64,000 nt of DNA from Pedobacter sp. Leaf250 (GTDB taxonomy: Bacteria; Bacteroidota; Bacteroidia; Sphingobacteriales; Sphingobacteriaceae), in contig NZ_CAKLBU010000005.1 of NCBI RefSeq assembly GCF_920984735.1, positions 124,001 to 188,000 on the forward strand. The letters run 5' to 3'. Below, one piece after another: positions 10,855 through 21,616 of this stretch; the stretch's first letter is position 1; each line of letters opens with the position of its first letter. The notes beneath the pieces are model-generated. The model saw only the letters and a program-made list of their open reading frames with translations. It searched no databases and had not been told where the DNA came from. Position numbers and translations under genes: made by a program.

Positions 10855-13200
10855 ATGAGATTCCTCCCTTTAATTATTTGTATTTCTGGTTTAGCACTAA
10901 GTTCTTTTGCGCAAAGTAAAATTAGCGCATTTAGTTTATCTGATGTTCACTTATTGGAAAGTCCGTTTTTGGCAGCGCAAGAAACTGATAAAAATTATAT
11001 GCTTGCTCTTGATGCAGATAAACTTTTATCTCCGTACTTACTCGAGGCTGGGTTGACCCCAAAAGCAAGTTCGTATGGTAACTGGGAAAATACAGGTTTA
11101 GATGGTCATATTGCAGGGCATTATGTTTCAGCACTTTCATTGATGTATGCCTCAACAGGCGATTTAAAAGTCAAACAAAGGCTTAATTACATGGTTGACG
11201 AGTTGGAGAAATGTCAGGTAAAAAATGGTAATGGTTATCTATCTGGTATTCCCGGCGGAAAAAAGATCTGGCAGCAGATAAAAGCTGGAAATATCAAATC
11301 ATCCACTTTTTCTTTGAATGATAGATGGGTACCATTATACAATATCCATAAAATATACGCAGGCCTTTATGATGCCTATGCTGTTGCCGGAAATAGCAAA
11401 GCAAAAAAAATGCTCATTAACCTTACTGATTGGTGCCTTGATTTGGTTTCGGATTTGTCAGATCAACAAATTCAAACCTTATTGAAAAGTGAGCATGGCG
11501 GTTTAAACGAGGTTTTTGCAAATGTTTATTCGATTACAAAAAATAAGAAATACCTAAAATTAGCCTATCAATTTTCTGATCTGTCCCTACTTAAACCACT
11601 CGAAAATAAAAAGGACGCTTTGAATGGTTTGCATGCCAATACGCAAATACCAAAGGTTATTGGTTATGAGCAAATTGCATTGGTTAGTGGCGATTCTTCA
11701 ATGGCAAATGCTGTTGATTTTTTCTGGAAAACAGTTGTGAAACATCGTACCGTGGCCATTGGTGGAAACAGTGTGCGAGAGCATTTTCATCCCTCTAATG
11801 ATTTCTCTTCAATGATTGAATCACGGGAAGGGCCAGAAACATGTAACTCATATAACATGTTGAAGTTAACGAAGCAACTTTTTCTCTCTAATCCATCAAG
11901 TAAATATTTAGATTATTACGAGCGTACCCTTTACAATCATATTCTGACTTCACAACGTAGCAAAGGCGGATTCGTTTATTTCACGCCCATGCGTCCGGTG
12001 CATTATCGAACTTATTCTAATCCACAAGAAAGTTTTTGGTGCTGTGTAGGCTCCGGACTTGAAAATCACGGAAAATATGGCGAACTGATTTACGCACATG
12101 ATGAACGTAATTTATTTGTCAACCTGTTCATTCCATCAACACTTAATTGGAAAGAAAAAGGTCTCAACCTAATTCAGGAAACAACATTTCCTGCCAAAGA
12201 TTACACAACTTTTAAGTTAAAACTCAAGCGTAAAACGCAATTCGCTTTGAGCTTTAGAAATCCATCATGGGTAGAAGCTGGTAAAATGATAATTTACATT
12301 AATGGAGAAAAAGTTGAGGGAAAAGATTTGGGAAATGGATACATCAGCATTAATCGGTTATGGTCAACAGGCGATGTTGTAAAACTGTTATTACCGATGC
12401 ACACAACCGCTGAATTTTTACCAGATGGATCGGACTGGGTGGCTTTTTTATATGGACCGATTGTCTTGGCTGCAGAAATAGACAGCCTTAATCAGCAAAA
12501 TTTAATTGCAGATGGAAGCAGAATGGGGCACATTGCTTCAGGGGCACTTCTCCCTTTGAACGAAGTTCCTTTAATAGCTGGAAATAAAACATCACTTGCA
12601 AGCCAGTTACTTAGTTTGCAGAATAGTTTCTCAACTTTTAGCGCAGCAGATATCATTTATCAACAGAAATATAAAGATTTGACTCTGGTTCCATTTTACA
12701 ACCTCAGCGAGAAAAGATATATGATTTACTTTCCATATTCCTCAATAGAAAAGCTTCCTGAAAGGGCAAAAGCAATAGAAACTGCTGAAATTGAAAAGCA
12801 AAAGCTTGAATTGGCAACTGTTGATTTTGTTAGTACCGGAGAGCAACAACCTGAAAATGATCATGATTTTCAAGGAGAGAATACAGAAAATGGAATTTTT
12901 AAAGATCAGCATTTTAGAAATGGGAAAGGCTGGTTCAGTTATAAGCTGAAAAATGAGGGACTAAAAGCACATAAAGTTAGTTTACGCTTTTACGGTGCAG
13001 AAAAGAACAAAAATTTTAATATCCTTATCAACAATACGATAATCGAAAAAATAACACTTGATGGGAGCAAAGGAAATGAGTTTTTTAATCGTGAATTTAC
13101 GATTCCGAAGGCATTGTTAGCGAAAGAAATGACGATCAAATTTGAGGCGAGCAATGGAACTATGATCGCCAATATTTATGAGCTGAGACTTATGAAATGA
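10855..13200 (+). CDS. GH127-type beta-L-arabinofuranosidase (DUF1680)
   Basis: A 781-residue exported enzyme (signal MRFLPLIICISGLALSSFAQ) with the (alpha/alpha)6 barrel of GH127/GH146. The zinc-cysteine site of the family is intact: E328 and C330 in GPETCNSYN, and C396-C397 in FWCCVGSGLENHG. The same Glu-x-Cys plus Cys-Cys pattern is known from HypBA1, where the first of the paired cysteines is the nucleophile. The C-terminal quarter is beta-rich. The family releases beta-linked arabinofuranose, here plausibly from arabinan tips or RG side chains. GH127 and GH146 cannot be separated by eye. It follows CE12 by 9 bp and is probably co-transcribed. Confidence 0.87.
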   Translation: MRFLPLIICISGLALSSFAQSKISAFSLSDVHLLESPFLAAQETDKNYMLALDADKLLSPYLLEAGLTPKASSYGNWENTGLDGHIAGHYVSALSLMYASTGDLKVKQRLNYMVDELEKCQVKNGNGYLSGIPGGKKIWQQIKAGNIKSSTFSLNDRWVPLYNIHKIYAGLYDAYAVAGNSKAKKMLINLTDWCLDLVSDLSDQQIQTLLKSEHGGLNEVFANVYSITKNKKYLKLAYQFSDLSLLKPLENKKDALNGLHANTQIPKVIGYEQIALVSGDSSMANAVDFFWKTVVKHRTVAIGGNSVREHFHPSNDFSSMIESREGPETCNSYNMLKLTKQLFLSNPSSKYLDYYERTLYNHILTSQRSKGGFVYFTPMRPVHYRTYSNPQESFWCCVGSGLENHGKYGELIYAHDERNLFVNLFIPSTLNWKEKGLNLIQETTFPAKDYTTFKLKLKRKTQFALSFRNPSWVEAGKMIIYINGEKVEGKDLGNGYISINRLWSTGDVVKLLLPMHTTAEFLPDGSDWVAFLYGPIVLAAEIDSLNQQNLIADGSRMGHIASGALLPLNEVPLIAGNKTSLASQLLSLQNSFSTFSAADIIYQQKYKDLTLVPFYNLSEKRYMIYFPYSSIEKLPERAKAIETAEIEKQKLELATVDFVSTGEQQPENDHDFQGENTENGIFKDQHFRNGKGWFSYKLKNEGLKAHKVSLRFYGAEKNKNFNILINNTIIEKITLDGSKGNEFFNREFTIPKALLAKEMTIKFEASNGTMIANIYELRLMK

Positions 13201-13352
13201 GATTATTGAATATTCTAATTGCTCTATAACTAACACTTTAATTGTTTGCTAGTATAACACGTTGCAAAAGATGTATATTGAATTAATCGATGTTTTATAA
13301 TCTGGTAAGATTAAAATATTTGCAACATTAAAACAAATCGAACCTATTAACA

Positions 13353-14480
13353 ATGAAAAAAATTAAGGCAATTAAAATAATAATACCATTGATGTTTCTG
13401 ACGTCTTTTTTTTGTTATGCACAAGAGAAGGAAACAGTTTTAGCAAAAATAAATTTGGCAAATTCCTATTGGCAAACCAATAATAAACCTCAAGTGAGGG
13501 CTTTTTGGGATCATGCAGCTTATCACACGGGCAACATGGAAATCTATAAACTCACCAAGAATGAAACTTATAGGAGATATTCTGAAGATTGGGCTAATCA
13601 TAACCAATGGATGGGCGCTAAATCAACTGATACAACCGAGTGGAAGTATAAATATGGCGAAAAGGATGATTATGTACTCTTTGGCGATTGGCAGATTTGT
13701 TTCCAAACCTACATTGATTTATACAATATTAAGCCAGAAGAATATAAAATTGCTCGTGCGAAAGCAGTAATGAATTACCAAATGAGCACCAATAAAAGTG
13801 ATTATTGGTGGTGGGCCGATGGATTATACATGGTAATGCCCGTGATGACCAAACTTTACAACTTAACAGGAGACAAAAAATACCTGGAAAAATTGTATGA
13901 GTACCTTTCGTTTTCTAATAGTATTATGTATGATGAGAAAGCAAAGCTTTATTTTCGCGATGCTAAATATGTATATCCAAATCATAAATCGAGCAATGGT
14001 GGTAAAGACTTTTGGGCAAGGGGTAACGGCTGGGTTTTCGCTGGCCTGGCCAAGGTGCTGGCAGATCTGCCCAAAAATGATCCACATCGCAAGGAATATA
14101 TTAAAATTTTCAAGAGCATGGCTTTTGCCATTTTAAATTCTCAGCAAAAAGATGGTTATTGGACCAGAAGTATGCTCGATTCTCAACATGCTCCCGGACC
14201 AGAAACAAGTGGTACTGCTTTTTTTACCTATGGTTTATTTTGGGGTATTAACAATGGTATTTTGAAAGAAAAGGAGTTTTTTCCAGCGGCTAAATCGGGT
14301 TGGAATTATTTATCTCAAACGGCTTTGCAAAACGATGGAAGAGTTGGCTTTGTTCAACCAATTGGAGAAAAAGCTATCCCCGGACAGATTGTTGATGCAA
14401 GCTCGACTGCTAACTTTGGTGTAGGCGCATTTCTACTGGCTGGATGTGAATATTACCGTTTTATTATTGCTGAAAAATAG
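13353..14480 (+). CDS. Unsaturated rhamnogalacturonyl hydrolase (GH105), copy 1
   Basis: A 375-residue protein with leader KIIIPLMFLTSFFCYAQ and an (alpha/alpha)6 barrel resembling YteR/YesR. It hydrolyses the delta-4,5 unsaturated galacturonate that PL11 lyase leaves at the non-reducing end of RG-I oligosaccharides. The catalytic aspartate is probably D156 in WWWADGLYMVMP, equivalent to D143 of YteR. RAFWDHAAYHTGNMEIY and WARGNGWVFAGLAKVL are further family signatures. It lies 152 bp after GH127 with no clear terminator or direct-repeat promoter between, so read-through from copy A is possible. It is paralogous to the gene at 35684. Confidence 0.88.
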   Translation: MKKIKAIKIIIPLMFLTSFFCYAQEKETVLAKINLANSYWQTNNKPQVRAFWDHAAYHTGNMEIYKLTKNETYRRYSEDWANHNQWMGAKSTDTTEWKYKYGEKDDYVLFGDWQICFQTYIDLYNIKPEEYKIARAKAVMNYQMSTNKSDYWWWADGLYMVMPVMTKLYNLTGDKKYLEKLYEYLSFSNSIMYDEKAKLYFRDAKYVYPNHKSSNGGKDFWARGNGWVFAGLAKVLADLPKNDPHRKEYIKIFKSMAFAILNSQQKDGYWTRSMLDSQHAPGPETSGTAFFTYGLFWGINNGILKEKEFFPAAKSGWNYLSQTALQNDGRVGFVQPIGEKAIPGQIVDASSTANFGVGAFLLAGCEYYRFIIAEK

Positions 14481-14568
14481 AATCTCACTGAAAGTCTTAT
14501 TGTTAGGATACATATATGATTAATTATAAACGAAACAAACTGAAATTCAACTTAAATTATATATCATT

Positions 14569-15906
14569 TTGAATAAAATTAATGTTAAAAAGGGTCTACT
14601 ATATATCATCACCTTTTCTTTTTGCATTGTAATTCATGCTGCTAGTTCAAGGGCTCAAGAAAATAATATCAGCACAATAGCTTTAGATGGTTGGGCTAAT
14701 AATTCGGTAAATACTGTTATTTTCAGGAAAAACTCTTTGGTAACCTTTAAAGGAAACCAATATTCTGCATATTATGATAAAGCGCAATTTTTGGTATTAG
14801 CGAAAAGAAAATCTGGAAGCCAAAAATGGATTATAGAAAAAACGCAATATAAAGGAGATGCCACCGATGCTCATAAATCAATTAGCATTATGATTGATGG
14901 AGCAGGTTTTTTACATGTGGCATGGGGGCAACACAATAATGCACTAAATTATGCAAAAGGACTTTCTCCAGGCGCTTTAAGGCTTGGCGAAAAGCAAAGC
15001 ATGACCTCTAAAAATGAAAACAAAGTTAGTTATCCGGAATTTTACAAATTGCGAAATGGTGATTTACTGTTTTTTTACAGAGATGGAGGGTCAGGAAATG
15101 GAAATTTGATGATTAACCGTTATAGTGTTAAAAATAAAACCTGGAACTGCATTCAAGATGGTTTGATAGATGGTGAAGGAAAGCGAAATGCTTATTGGCA
15201 GGTAGCAATTGATAAGATAGGGACATTACATTTATCTTGGGTATGGCGTGAAAGTCCAGACGTGGCAAGTAATCACGATGTTTGCTATGCAAGATCGAAA
15301 GATGGAGGAATGCATTGGGAGAAATCGACAGGTAACAAATATACACTGCCAATAACAGCAACTAATGCCGAATATGCACTTAAAATTCCTGAAAAAAGTG
15401 AACTGATTAATCAAACATCAATGTTTGCCGACAAAACTGGAAGTGTTTTTATCACTAGTTATTGGCGTGAGACAGACGAATCGGTACCTCAATATCATAT
15501 CGTTTTTAATGATGGAAGTGGCTGGGCCATAAATGACCTGAGTTTCAGAAAAACGGTATTTAGTTTAAGTGGTAGCGGAACAAAGAAAATCCCTATATCA
15601 AGGCCTCAAATTATTACATGGAAAAAAGCTAAGTTTCAGGCTGTTGGTATTATCTTTAGAGATGAGGAAAGAGGGAATAAAGTTTCAATAGCTATAAACG
15701 AAAATATTTACAGCCAGAAATGGGCTATAAAAGATTTAACCAATGATTTTGTAGGCGATTGGGAACCAAGTTATGATACAGAACTTTGGAAAAATAAAGG
15801 AATTCTGAATCTCTTTCTGCAAAAAGTTGTTCAGGTAGATGGTGAAGGTAGGTCGAAATCCGAGCCTACCGCAGTTAACGTATTGCAATGGAAGCCTGAG
15901 AAATAA
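14569..15906 (+). CDS. BNR_4 seven-bladed propeller protein, possible rhamnosidase or lyase relative
   Basis: A 445-residue exported protein with a TTG start. No in-frame ATG precedes the signal-like stretch KKGLLYIITFSFCIVIHAASSRAQ, so TTG is the sensible choice. Blades are visible as repeated SxxxG/W motifs; DAHKSISIMIDGAGFLHVAWGQHNN and YWQVAIDKIGTLHLSWVWRE are typical of BNR_4 (PF15892) proteins. That fold includes GH145 alpha-rhamnosidases and PL24/PL25 ulvan lyases, all acting at Rha-GlcA or similar linkages with a histidine. By context it may act on rhamnose-uronate linkages of RG-I, but the activity is unknown. It lies 88 bp after GH105 and converges with the arabinan operon. Confidence 0.75.
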   Translation: MNKINVKKGLLYIITFSFCIVIHAASSRAQENNISTIALDGWANNSVNTVIFRKNSLVTFKGNQYSAYYDKAQFLVLAKRKSGSQKWIIEKTQYKGDATDAHKSISIMIDGAGFLHVAWGQHNNALNYAKGLSPGALRLGEKQSMTSKNENKVSYPEFYKLRNGDLLFFYRDGGSGNGNLMINRYSVKNKTWNCIQDGLIDGEGKRNAYWQVAIDKIGTLHLSWVWRESPDVASNHDVCYARSKDGGMHWEKSTGNKYTLPITATNAEYALKIPEKSELINQTSMFADKTGSVFITSYWRETDESVPQYHIVFNDGSGWAINDLSFRKTVFSLSGSGTKKIPISRPQIITWKKAKFQAVGIIFRDEERGNKVSIAINENIYSQKWAIKDLTNDFVGDWEPSYDTELWKNKGILNLFLQKVVQVDGEGRSKSEPTAVNVLQWKPEK

Positions 15907-15926
15907 TAAACTATTGTTAGTTTATT
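15905..15926. terminator. Bidirectional terminator between convergent genes
   Basis: The arms AATAAACTA and TAGTTTATT form a perfect 9-bp stem with loop TTGT, with A's on one side and T's on the other. It sits between, and slightly overlaps, the ends of the convergent BNR_4 and GH43 genes. The stem is AT-rich, so its efficiency is uncertain. Confidence 0.5.
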
Positions 15927-16893
15927 TTACCTTTTTAACACCTTCACTGGTCATAACAACTCTTTTCATTGTTCCATCGCTATTATAATTTATGTAATCA
16001 ATACAAACCGATCTGCGGAAACTTCCTCCATCGTTATTTATGGCGCCGTTGTGGTAAATAAAATATGATTTTCCTTTAAAATCAATAATCGCCTGGTGAT
16101 TCGTATTGGAGTTTCCTGCCACTTCGTTTAAAATACCTTTGTATTCCCACGGACCAGTAACTTTTTTACTCATGGCATAAACAATTTTTTCCGGAAAACC
16201 TGATGCATAAGATAGATAATACCAGTTTTTACGCTTATGAATCCACGGCGCTTCTGTAAATTCAGGAATATCAATACGCTGAATAGGACCATCCAATTCG
16301 ATCATATTCTTTTTCAGTTTAGCGTAATAACATTTTTGATTTCCCCAAAATAAATAAGCCTGCCCATCATCATCGATAATAACCGAGGGATCAATATCAT
16401 CCCAACTAATTTTTACATCGGTCGTCATGTCGTTTGTAATCAGTGCTCTGCCTATTGCGTCTTTAAATGGGCCACGAGGATTATCGGCTACGGCCACACC
16501 AATTGATTTGCCATGAATGGTTCCGTGAGAAATAGCTACGAACCAATAAAATTTTCCATCACGTTCAATCACTTGCGAAGCCCAGGCATCATCTTTTGCC
16601 CAGGCAAAATCTTTCACATTCAACGGCGATTGATGCTCTTTCCAGTTTACCATATCAGCTGAAGAATAGAGCAACCAATCATGCATCTCATACCGTTCTT
16701 TCCCCTTTGGGGCCACATCATGGCCGGTATATAAATAAACAGAATCGCCATAAACATAAGCTGCAGGGTCGGCAGTATATTTATCAGTGATAATAGGATT
16801 GCCTTTTGATGCAATGATTTTCTCCTGAGCAATACTCGACAATTTCATAGCCGAAAGCATGAGGATGGATATACTGATTTTTTTCAACATCAT
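15922..16893 (-). CDS. Glycoside hydrolase family 43 (arabinan-active), last gene of arabinan operon
   Basis: A 323-residue five-bladed propeller with signal peptide (ISILMLSAMKLSSIAQ). The GH43 catalytic triad is visible: base Asp in YTADPAAYV (near residue 40), modulator Asp in DIDPSVIIDDDG, and acid Glu in EFTEAPWIHKRKNWYYLSYASG. The NTNHQAI segment matches the family's substrate-site histidine region. GH43 members with this layout are exo-arabinofuranosidases, endo-arabinanases or xylosidases; arabinan is favoured because two GH51 genes share its operon. The start ATG abuts the TAA of the upstream GH43 gene (TAAATGATG), and the second Met is an equal alternative. A hairpin overlaps its 3' end. 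Confidence 0.87.
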   Translation of the reverse strand: MMLKKISISILMLSAMKLSSIAQEKIIASKGNPIITDKYTADPAAYVYGDSVYLYTGHDVAPKGKERYEMHDWLLYSSADMVNWKEHQSPLNVKDFAWAKDDAWASQVIERDGKFYWFVAISHGTIHGKSIGVAVADNPRGPFKDAIGRALITNDMTTDVKISWDDIDPSVIIDDDGQAYLFWGNQKCYYAKLKKNMIELDGPIQRIDIPEFTEAPWIHKRKNWYYLSYASGFPEKIVYAMSKKVTGPWEYKGILNEVAGNSNTNHQAIIDFKGKSYFIYHNGAINNDGGSFRRSVCIDYINYNSDGTMKRVVMTSEGVKKVK

Positions 16894-17841
16894 TTATTGT
16901 GCTAATAATTTTTTGAATTCTTTGGGTTTAATGGTTAGGATGGTTCCATGTCTTAATCCTTTTGGAAGAGAGATTTTATCGGAAACATCAGTCCAGTTTT
17001 TCAAATCGGATGATTGAATAGCACCATATTTATGTTCGCGATATTTATCGAAATAAACAAGCCAGTTATTGTTTAATTTCAGAGCAGTTGGTCCTTCTGC
17101 CCAATAATTTCCAGTAATGGATTCGCTAGCTTTGGTATAAGGTCCAAGCAACTGATCGGCGTATGCAATTTTAATATTTTTTTGAGCGGGTTCTCGGGTC
17201 TCATCCTTCAAAAACATAATGAACTTGTCTTTATCTTTTACAATTGAAGCATCAATTACATTAAACCCAGGTTCGTAAAGTAGTTTTGTGTCCGAATAGA
17301 TTTTGAAATCCTTTGTGGTAGTATAGTAAATTCTGTGGTTGTAGCCATCCTCCATGGTCGAGGCTGTTTCTGGAAATTTTCCTGTAATGGTACTCGCCCA
17401 ATAAATCATATACATTTTGGTGTTATTATCGTACGTGATTTCGGGTGCCCAAGTATTTCTTGCACCTTCCGCTTTGGCCATAACTGGCAAAAATTCTTGC
17501 TTACTCCAATGAATTAAATCTTTCGAACTTGCATAACCAATTCCTTTATCTTTCCAACTAACTGTCCAAACCATGTGAAATAAGCCATCAGCGCCACGAA
17601 TAATACATGGATCTCTCATAAGTTTATCTTTGCTCACGGTCGGTTTTAAAAACGACGAATCATTTTTAAGGGCGTTCCACTGGAAGGCATTTTTACTGTA
17701 AGCTAAATGCAAACCATCTTGCCCATTGTTTTTAAAGTAAGCAAACAGATAAACTTCGTTTTTGGATTGAGCCAACAAGTTAGAAGTGCAACAAATCAGT
17801 GTTGCTAAAAGAATGTATATCTTTTTCATATGATTTATCAT
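16894..17841 (-). CDS. Glycoside hydrolase family 43 superfamily protein, translationally coupled
   Basis: A 315-residue exported protein: signal [20 protein letters not shown], then a five-bladed propeller. Candidate catalytic residues are Asp in [12 protein letters not shown], Asp in NVIDASIV and Glu in YWAEGPTAL, the D-D-E order of GH43. [10 protein letters not shown] is also typical. Its ATG overlaps the stop codon of the preceding GH51 gene (ATGA), which suggests translational coupling. An alternative start is the ATG four codons later (MKKIYIL), nearer the signal peptide. Subfamily and bond specificity cannot be read by eye; arabinose or galactose removal from RG-I side chains is expected. 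Confidence 0.82.
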   Translation of the reverse strand: MINHMKKIYILLATLICCTSNLLAQSKNEVYLFAYFKNNGQDGLHLAYSKNAFQWNALKNDSSFLKPTVSKDKLMRDPCIIRGADGLFHMVWTVSWKDKGIGYASSKDLIHWSKQEFLPVMAKAEGARNTWAPEITYDNNTKMYMIYWASTITGKFPETASTMEDGYNHRIYYTTTKDFKIYSDTKLLYEPGFNVIDASIVKDKDKFIMFLKDETREPAQKNIKIAYADQLLGPYTKASESITGNYWAEGPTALKLNNNWLVYFDKYREHKYGAIQSSDLKNWTDVSDKISLPKGLRHGTILTIKPKEFKKLLAQ

Positions 17842-19379
17842 TTTAATTCCAGCACCACAACAGATTGTGCTGGAATATCAACTTGTAAGGAGTTGCCAGA
17901 TTTTTTTGCGCCAGTAAATTTAGCATTGTGTATTTTATTAACATCTGCAAAAGTGTTTACATCAGTTAATTTTCCAGAGGTAAGAATTTGGCCGGTTACG
18001 CTTTTCCATTCCAATTGACCTAAATCTGTATTAACAGAAATTTTCTTTTTTGGATCAAGGTTAACCAAAGAAATGTGAACTGCACCTGTTGAATCCTGCG
18101 AAGCAGATACATTTAATGCTGCAATTTTTTTATCTCCAAAAACGTAATCAGGGCTTGTAAAATTGATAGGTAAATATTTGGCGTCCATGTGCACTTTGAA
18201 TAAATCGAAAACGTGATAAGTAGGAGTAAGGATCATTTTATCTTTCTCCGTTAAAATCAAGGCTTGTAGCACATTTACCGTTTGTGCTAAGTTTGCCATC
18301 CTTACCCGATCAGAGTGATTGTTGAAGATGTTCAATGTGGTGCCTGCAATTAGCGCATCACGCAAACTGTTTTGCTGATAAAGAAAGCCAGGGTTTGTGC
18401 CCGGTTCAACATCTGTCCAGATTCCCCATTCGTCTACAATTAGTGCTACTTTCTTTTTTGGATCGTATTTATCCATAATCGCCGAATGTTTAGTCACAAT
18501 TTCTTCCATTCGAATACAATTTTTCATCGTATTGAAATATTGTTCTTCATCAAATTTGGTTGCTGATCCTTTTACGGTCCATTTGCCGGTTGGAATAGTG
18601 TAATAATGCAAGGTTAAGCCCCACATTCTGCCTGCGCCAATATTCTTCATGCAGGTTTCTGTCCAATTATAATCTTCAGCGTTAGCGCCACTGGCAATTC
18701 TTTTTAAAGGTGCGCCAGGATAATCACGGGCATAAGTTGCGTATCTTCTGTACAAATCGCTGTAATAAGCAGCCGTCATGTTGCCGCCACAGCCCCAACT
18801 TTCGTTCCCTACACCCCAGAATGAAACCTTCCACGGCTTGTCCATTCCGTTTTGCTTGCGTATAGCAGTCATTGGACTTACCCCATCAAAATTTAAATAC
18901 TCTACCCATTTTGCCATTTCTTCTACCGTTCCGCTACCTACATTACCTGCTATGTAAGGTTCACAGTTGAGCATTTTGCAAAGCTCTAAAAATTCGTGTG
19001 TACCGAAACTATTGTCTTCCGTTACGCCGCCCCAATTGGTGTTTACCATTTTCGGACGTTCATTTCTTGGACCGATTCCATCTCTCCAATGATATTCATC
19101 AGCAAAGCAACCACCTGGCCAGCGCAAATTGGGCACATTAATTTTCTTTAAAGCATTTACAAGATCCAAGCGTATTCTGCCTTTATTCGGGATGGTGGAA
19201 TTTTCATCAACCCAAAAACCATCATAAATACAGCGGCCCAAATGTTCCGAAAAATGCCCGTAAATGTGTTTGCTTACCACCTGATCGCTGGTAGGTTTGA
19301 TGGTTAACAAAGTTTCACTTTGCGCATTGGCAAAAATGGCATTGCAAAGTATTGCTGCAGATAGGATTAGTTTCTTCAT
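17838..19379 (-). CDS. Alpha-L-arabinofuranosidase GH51 (short form)
   Basis: A 513-residue exported enzyme (signal [20 protein letters not shown]) that removes alpha-L-arabinofuranose from arabinan and related side chains. The TIM barrel carries acid/base E193 in [11 protein letters not shown] and nucleophile E317 in [11 protein letters not shown], both standard for GH51. [25 protein letters not shown] is the family N-terminal barrel motif. A C-terminal beta-sandwich ends in [12 protein letters not shown]. The length matches canonical GH51 AbfA enzymes. It follows the long GH51 gene by only 2 bp and overlaps the next GH43 start by 4 bp, so the four genes are surely one operon. Confidence 0.93.
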   Translation of the reverse strand: MKKLILSAAILCNAIFANAQSETLLTIKPTSDQVVSKHIYGHFSEHLGRCIYDGFWVDENSTIPNKGRIRLDLVNALKKINVPNLRWPGGCFADEYHWRDGIGPRNERPKMVNTNWGGVTEDNSFGTHEFLELCKMLNCEPYIAGNVGSGTVEEMAKWVEYLNFDGVSPMTAIRKQNGMDKPWKVSFWGVGNESWGCGGNMTAAYYSDLYRRYATYARDYPGAPLKRIASGANAEDYNWTETCMKNIGAGRMWGLTLHYYTIPTGKWTVKGSATKFDEEQYFNTMKNCIRMEEIVTKHSAIMDKYDPKKKVALIVDEWGIWTDVEPGTNPGFLYQQNSLRDALIAGTTLNIFNNHSDRVRMANLAQTVNVLQALILTEKDKMILTPTYHVFDLFKVHMDAKYLPINFTSPDYVFGDKKIAALNVSASQDSTGAVHISLVNLDPKKKISVNTDLGQLEWKSVTGQILTSGKLTDVNTFADVNKIHNAKFTGAKKSGNSLQVDIPAQSVVVLELK

Positions 19380-19381
19380 TT

Positions 19382-21370
19382 TTAATTGAATGGGATTTTG
19401 ATGACGTTAAAAGAAAAAGGTTTTAATGTGGCATTTAATTTTTTGCCTTTTAAGTTAATCGCTGATGTTTTTGGACTAACAGCACCAGGGTTTTCGAAAG
19501 AATTTAATTGGTTGAGGTTTATACTTGCCAATTCATCAATCGTTCCTTTGCTTTTCAATTTTGTTTTTCCATTAAGATCGAAATCTATATTTTGGTTTTG
19601 ATCGGAGTTGTTGGCTATTTTGATAATCAACTCTTTCTTTCCCTTATCCAGTACGGATGATGCAAAAAGCCCATCCTGGCCAATAATATTTTTTTCATCA
19701 AGTGTGATGGAAACCACATCGGTTCCTTTATTGGTAGAAAATAATTTCTGTACATAATAATCAGGCGTTCCGTATGATTGAAGATTGTCTACCCATATCA
19801 TATCAGGCGCCCATTGCCAGCCATCAATATGTGCAAAAAGTGGTGCATAAGATGCCATTTGAACTACATCAGCATTGCGCTCTAAACCCGTCATTAAAGA
19901 TGCAGAAGCCAGAGCGCTTTGCCAGTTGTTGCGGTCGCTACCAATTACTTTTTTATCGGCATGTACAGCGTATTCGCCAACAAAAACTTTGGTTTCATTT
20001 CTTGGGTAGTTGTCATATCTACCAGCATTTTTCAAAAACCAATCTGCCGGGCGGTAATAATGTTCATCTATAAAATCGGCTTTATTTTCACGTAGTGAAG
20101 TGTTCAATAAATTAAAACGATCGCCTTCAGGGTCAGTCCCAGAACTATTGATTAATTTAAAATCAGGATATTTTGCCTTAATTACTTTGGTAAAAATGGC
20201 TAAACGTTCCAGGTATTGTGGTCCCCAGTTTTCATTTCCAACACCCATCATCTTCAAATTAAATGGCTTTGGGTGGCCAAGCTCAGCTCTTTTTTTGCCC
20301 CATTTGGTGTTGATATCGCCATTGGCAAATTCAATTAAATCTAGTGCATCCTGCACATAAGGATCAAGTTCATCCAATGCCGCCACTTCGCCAGTATTAA
20401 ATTGGCAGGCCATTCCACAGTTTAAAATCGGTAAAGCATCCGATCCAATATCTTCAGCTAACTGGAAATACTCAAAAAATCCAAGTCCGAAAGTTTGGTA
20501 ATAATCAGGCGCAGGACGGTGGGCAAATTCTGTATTCCATCGGTTGATGAGCAATTTTCGCTCTTCAATAGGGCCAATGGTATTTTTCCATTGATAACGA
20601 TTGGCTAAATCTGTTCCTTCCACAATACATCCACCAGGAAAACGAATAAATCCAGGTTTCATATCAGCTAAAAGCTGAACCATATCTGCTCTTAATCCTT
20701 GTTTTCGGTTTTTCCAGGTATCGCCAGGAAATAATGAAATCATATCTAAATCAATATTTCCCTTGCCTTGAAATAAAATAGAAAATTTTGCTTTAGCATT
20801 GGTTTCTGTTGCCACAAAACTTGCCGATTGTTTTTTCCATTCGCTGCCGCTGCCTTCTGGGGTAAAAGAACCCTGACCGATTACTTTTTTATCAGGATCT
20901 TTTAAAAGCAAAACCATCTTTATGCCAGGTTGCAACTGGCGATACATTACTGAAAAATCATAACGCATGCCTTTTTTTACGCCGATGCCTTTGAATCCTT
21001 CATTAACCAGTTCGAAAAAATTATCCGTAGCTTTTTTAACCTGAAGGTAACGTGGATTTGCTGCATTTTCTTCTTTGCGATTCACTACCAATATCTCTCC
21101 TTCCTGTGACCTGTTTCTAGAAATCGACCAGCCCATTAAGGGTTTTGCAAATTCAAATGATCTGTTTTTAATGAGCTCAGCATAAATACCGCCATCCGCA
21201 CCAAAATTAATATCCTCGAAAAACACACCCCACATGTTGGGTTGTACTTTTGCAATAGATTGATCAACGTTAACTTTAATAACTTTTGGAGTTTGTGCAT
21301 TAGAAGTAATGGCAAACAATAAAGTAAAACATGTGAATAACACACTTTTTATAGGGGAATGGAATCTCAT
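19382..21370 (-). CDS. Alpha-L-arabinofuranosidase GH51 with N-terminal carbohydrate-binding region (long form)
   Basis: A 662-residue exported enzyme (signal about residues 1-25, [18 protein letters not shown]). A CBM4-like beta-sandwich lies at about 75-215, followed by the GH51 TIM barrel with [22 protein letters not shown], acid/base E380 in [10 protein letters not shown] and nucleophile E466 in [11 protein letters not shown]. The family cleaves terminal alpha-L-arabinofuranose. It is the first gene of the GH51-GH51-GH43-GH43 operon and lies divergent from GH95. Having long and short GH51 forms side by side suggests division of labour, for example between branched and linear arabinan; that is inference. 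Confidence 0.93.
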   Translation of the reverse strand: MRFHSPIKSVLFTCFTLLFAITSNAQTPKVIKVNVDQSIAKVQPNMWGVFFEDINFGADGGIYAELIKNRSFEFAKPLMGWSISRNRSQEGEILVVNRKEENAANPRYLQVKKATDNFFELVNEGFKGIGVKKGMRYDFSVMYRQLQPGIKMVLLLKDPDKKVIGQGSFTPEGSGSEWKKQSASFVATETNAKAKFSILFQGKGNIDLDMISLFPGDTWKNRKQGLRADMVQLLADMKPGFIRFPGGCIVEGTDLANRYQWKNTIGPIEERKLLINRWNTEFAHRPAPDYYQTFGLGFFEYFQLAEDIGSDALPILNCGMACQFNTGEVAALDELDPYVQDALDLIEFANGDINTKWGKKRAELGHPKPFNLKMMGVGNENWGPQYLERLAIFTKVIKAKYPDFKLINSSGTDPEGDRFNLLNTSLRENKADFIDEHYYRPADWFLKNAGRYDNYPRNETKVFVGEYAVHADKKVIGSDRNNWQSALASASLMTGLERNADVVQMASYAPLFAHIDGWQWAPDMIWVDNLQSYGTPDYYVQKLFSTNKGTDVVSITLDEKNIIGQDGLFASSVLDKGKKELIIKIANNSDQNQNIDFDLNGKTKLKSKGTIDELASINLNQLNSFENPGAVSPKTSAINLKGKKLNATLKPFSFNVIKIPFN

Positions 21371-21465
21371 TGTTATAATATTTGGTCGGTACTATTTGTA
21401 AAAGTAAAATTTTTAAGATAATAAACGTTATTTGTACGATTATTTTTTTTAGCAAGTTCACTCTA

Positions 21466-21497
21466 CAAAGTTATCATGCCTATTTTTGTAGAATCAA
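21466..21497 (-). promoter_or_regulatory. Putative promoter of the arabinan operon
   Basis: On the minus strand TAACTTTG (21473-21466) is a perfect TAnnTTTG -7 box. A TTG at 21497-21495 precedes it by 21 nt, the spacing known for the Bacteroidota -33/-7 pair. The leader to the GH51 start would be about 90 nt. The 20 bp where the shared direct repeat would sit contain no CAGGA match, so this operon appears to be outside that control. Confidence 0.5.
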
Positions 21498-21616
21498 TCG
21501 TAATTAGTTGATCATGCTTTTAAATTATTCACGGTAGGTAACATTTATGTAGAAGATGTTATTGAGGTTAACTTGAATGCGCTCAAATCGTTGCTGTAGC
21601 ATGTTAACATCAAATT

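Noticed and set aside
14503..14512. TTAGGATACA before the BNR_4 gene, as an operator half-site
   Set aside because: Neighbouring 10-mers do not match and no TAnnTTTG lies at the required distance.
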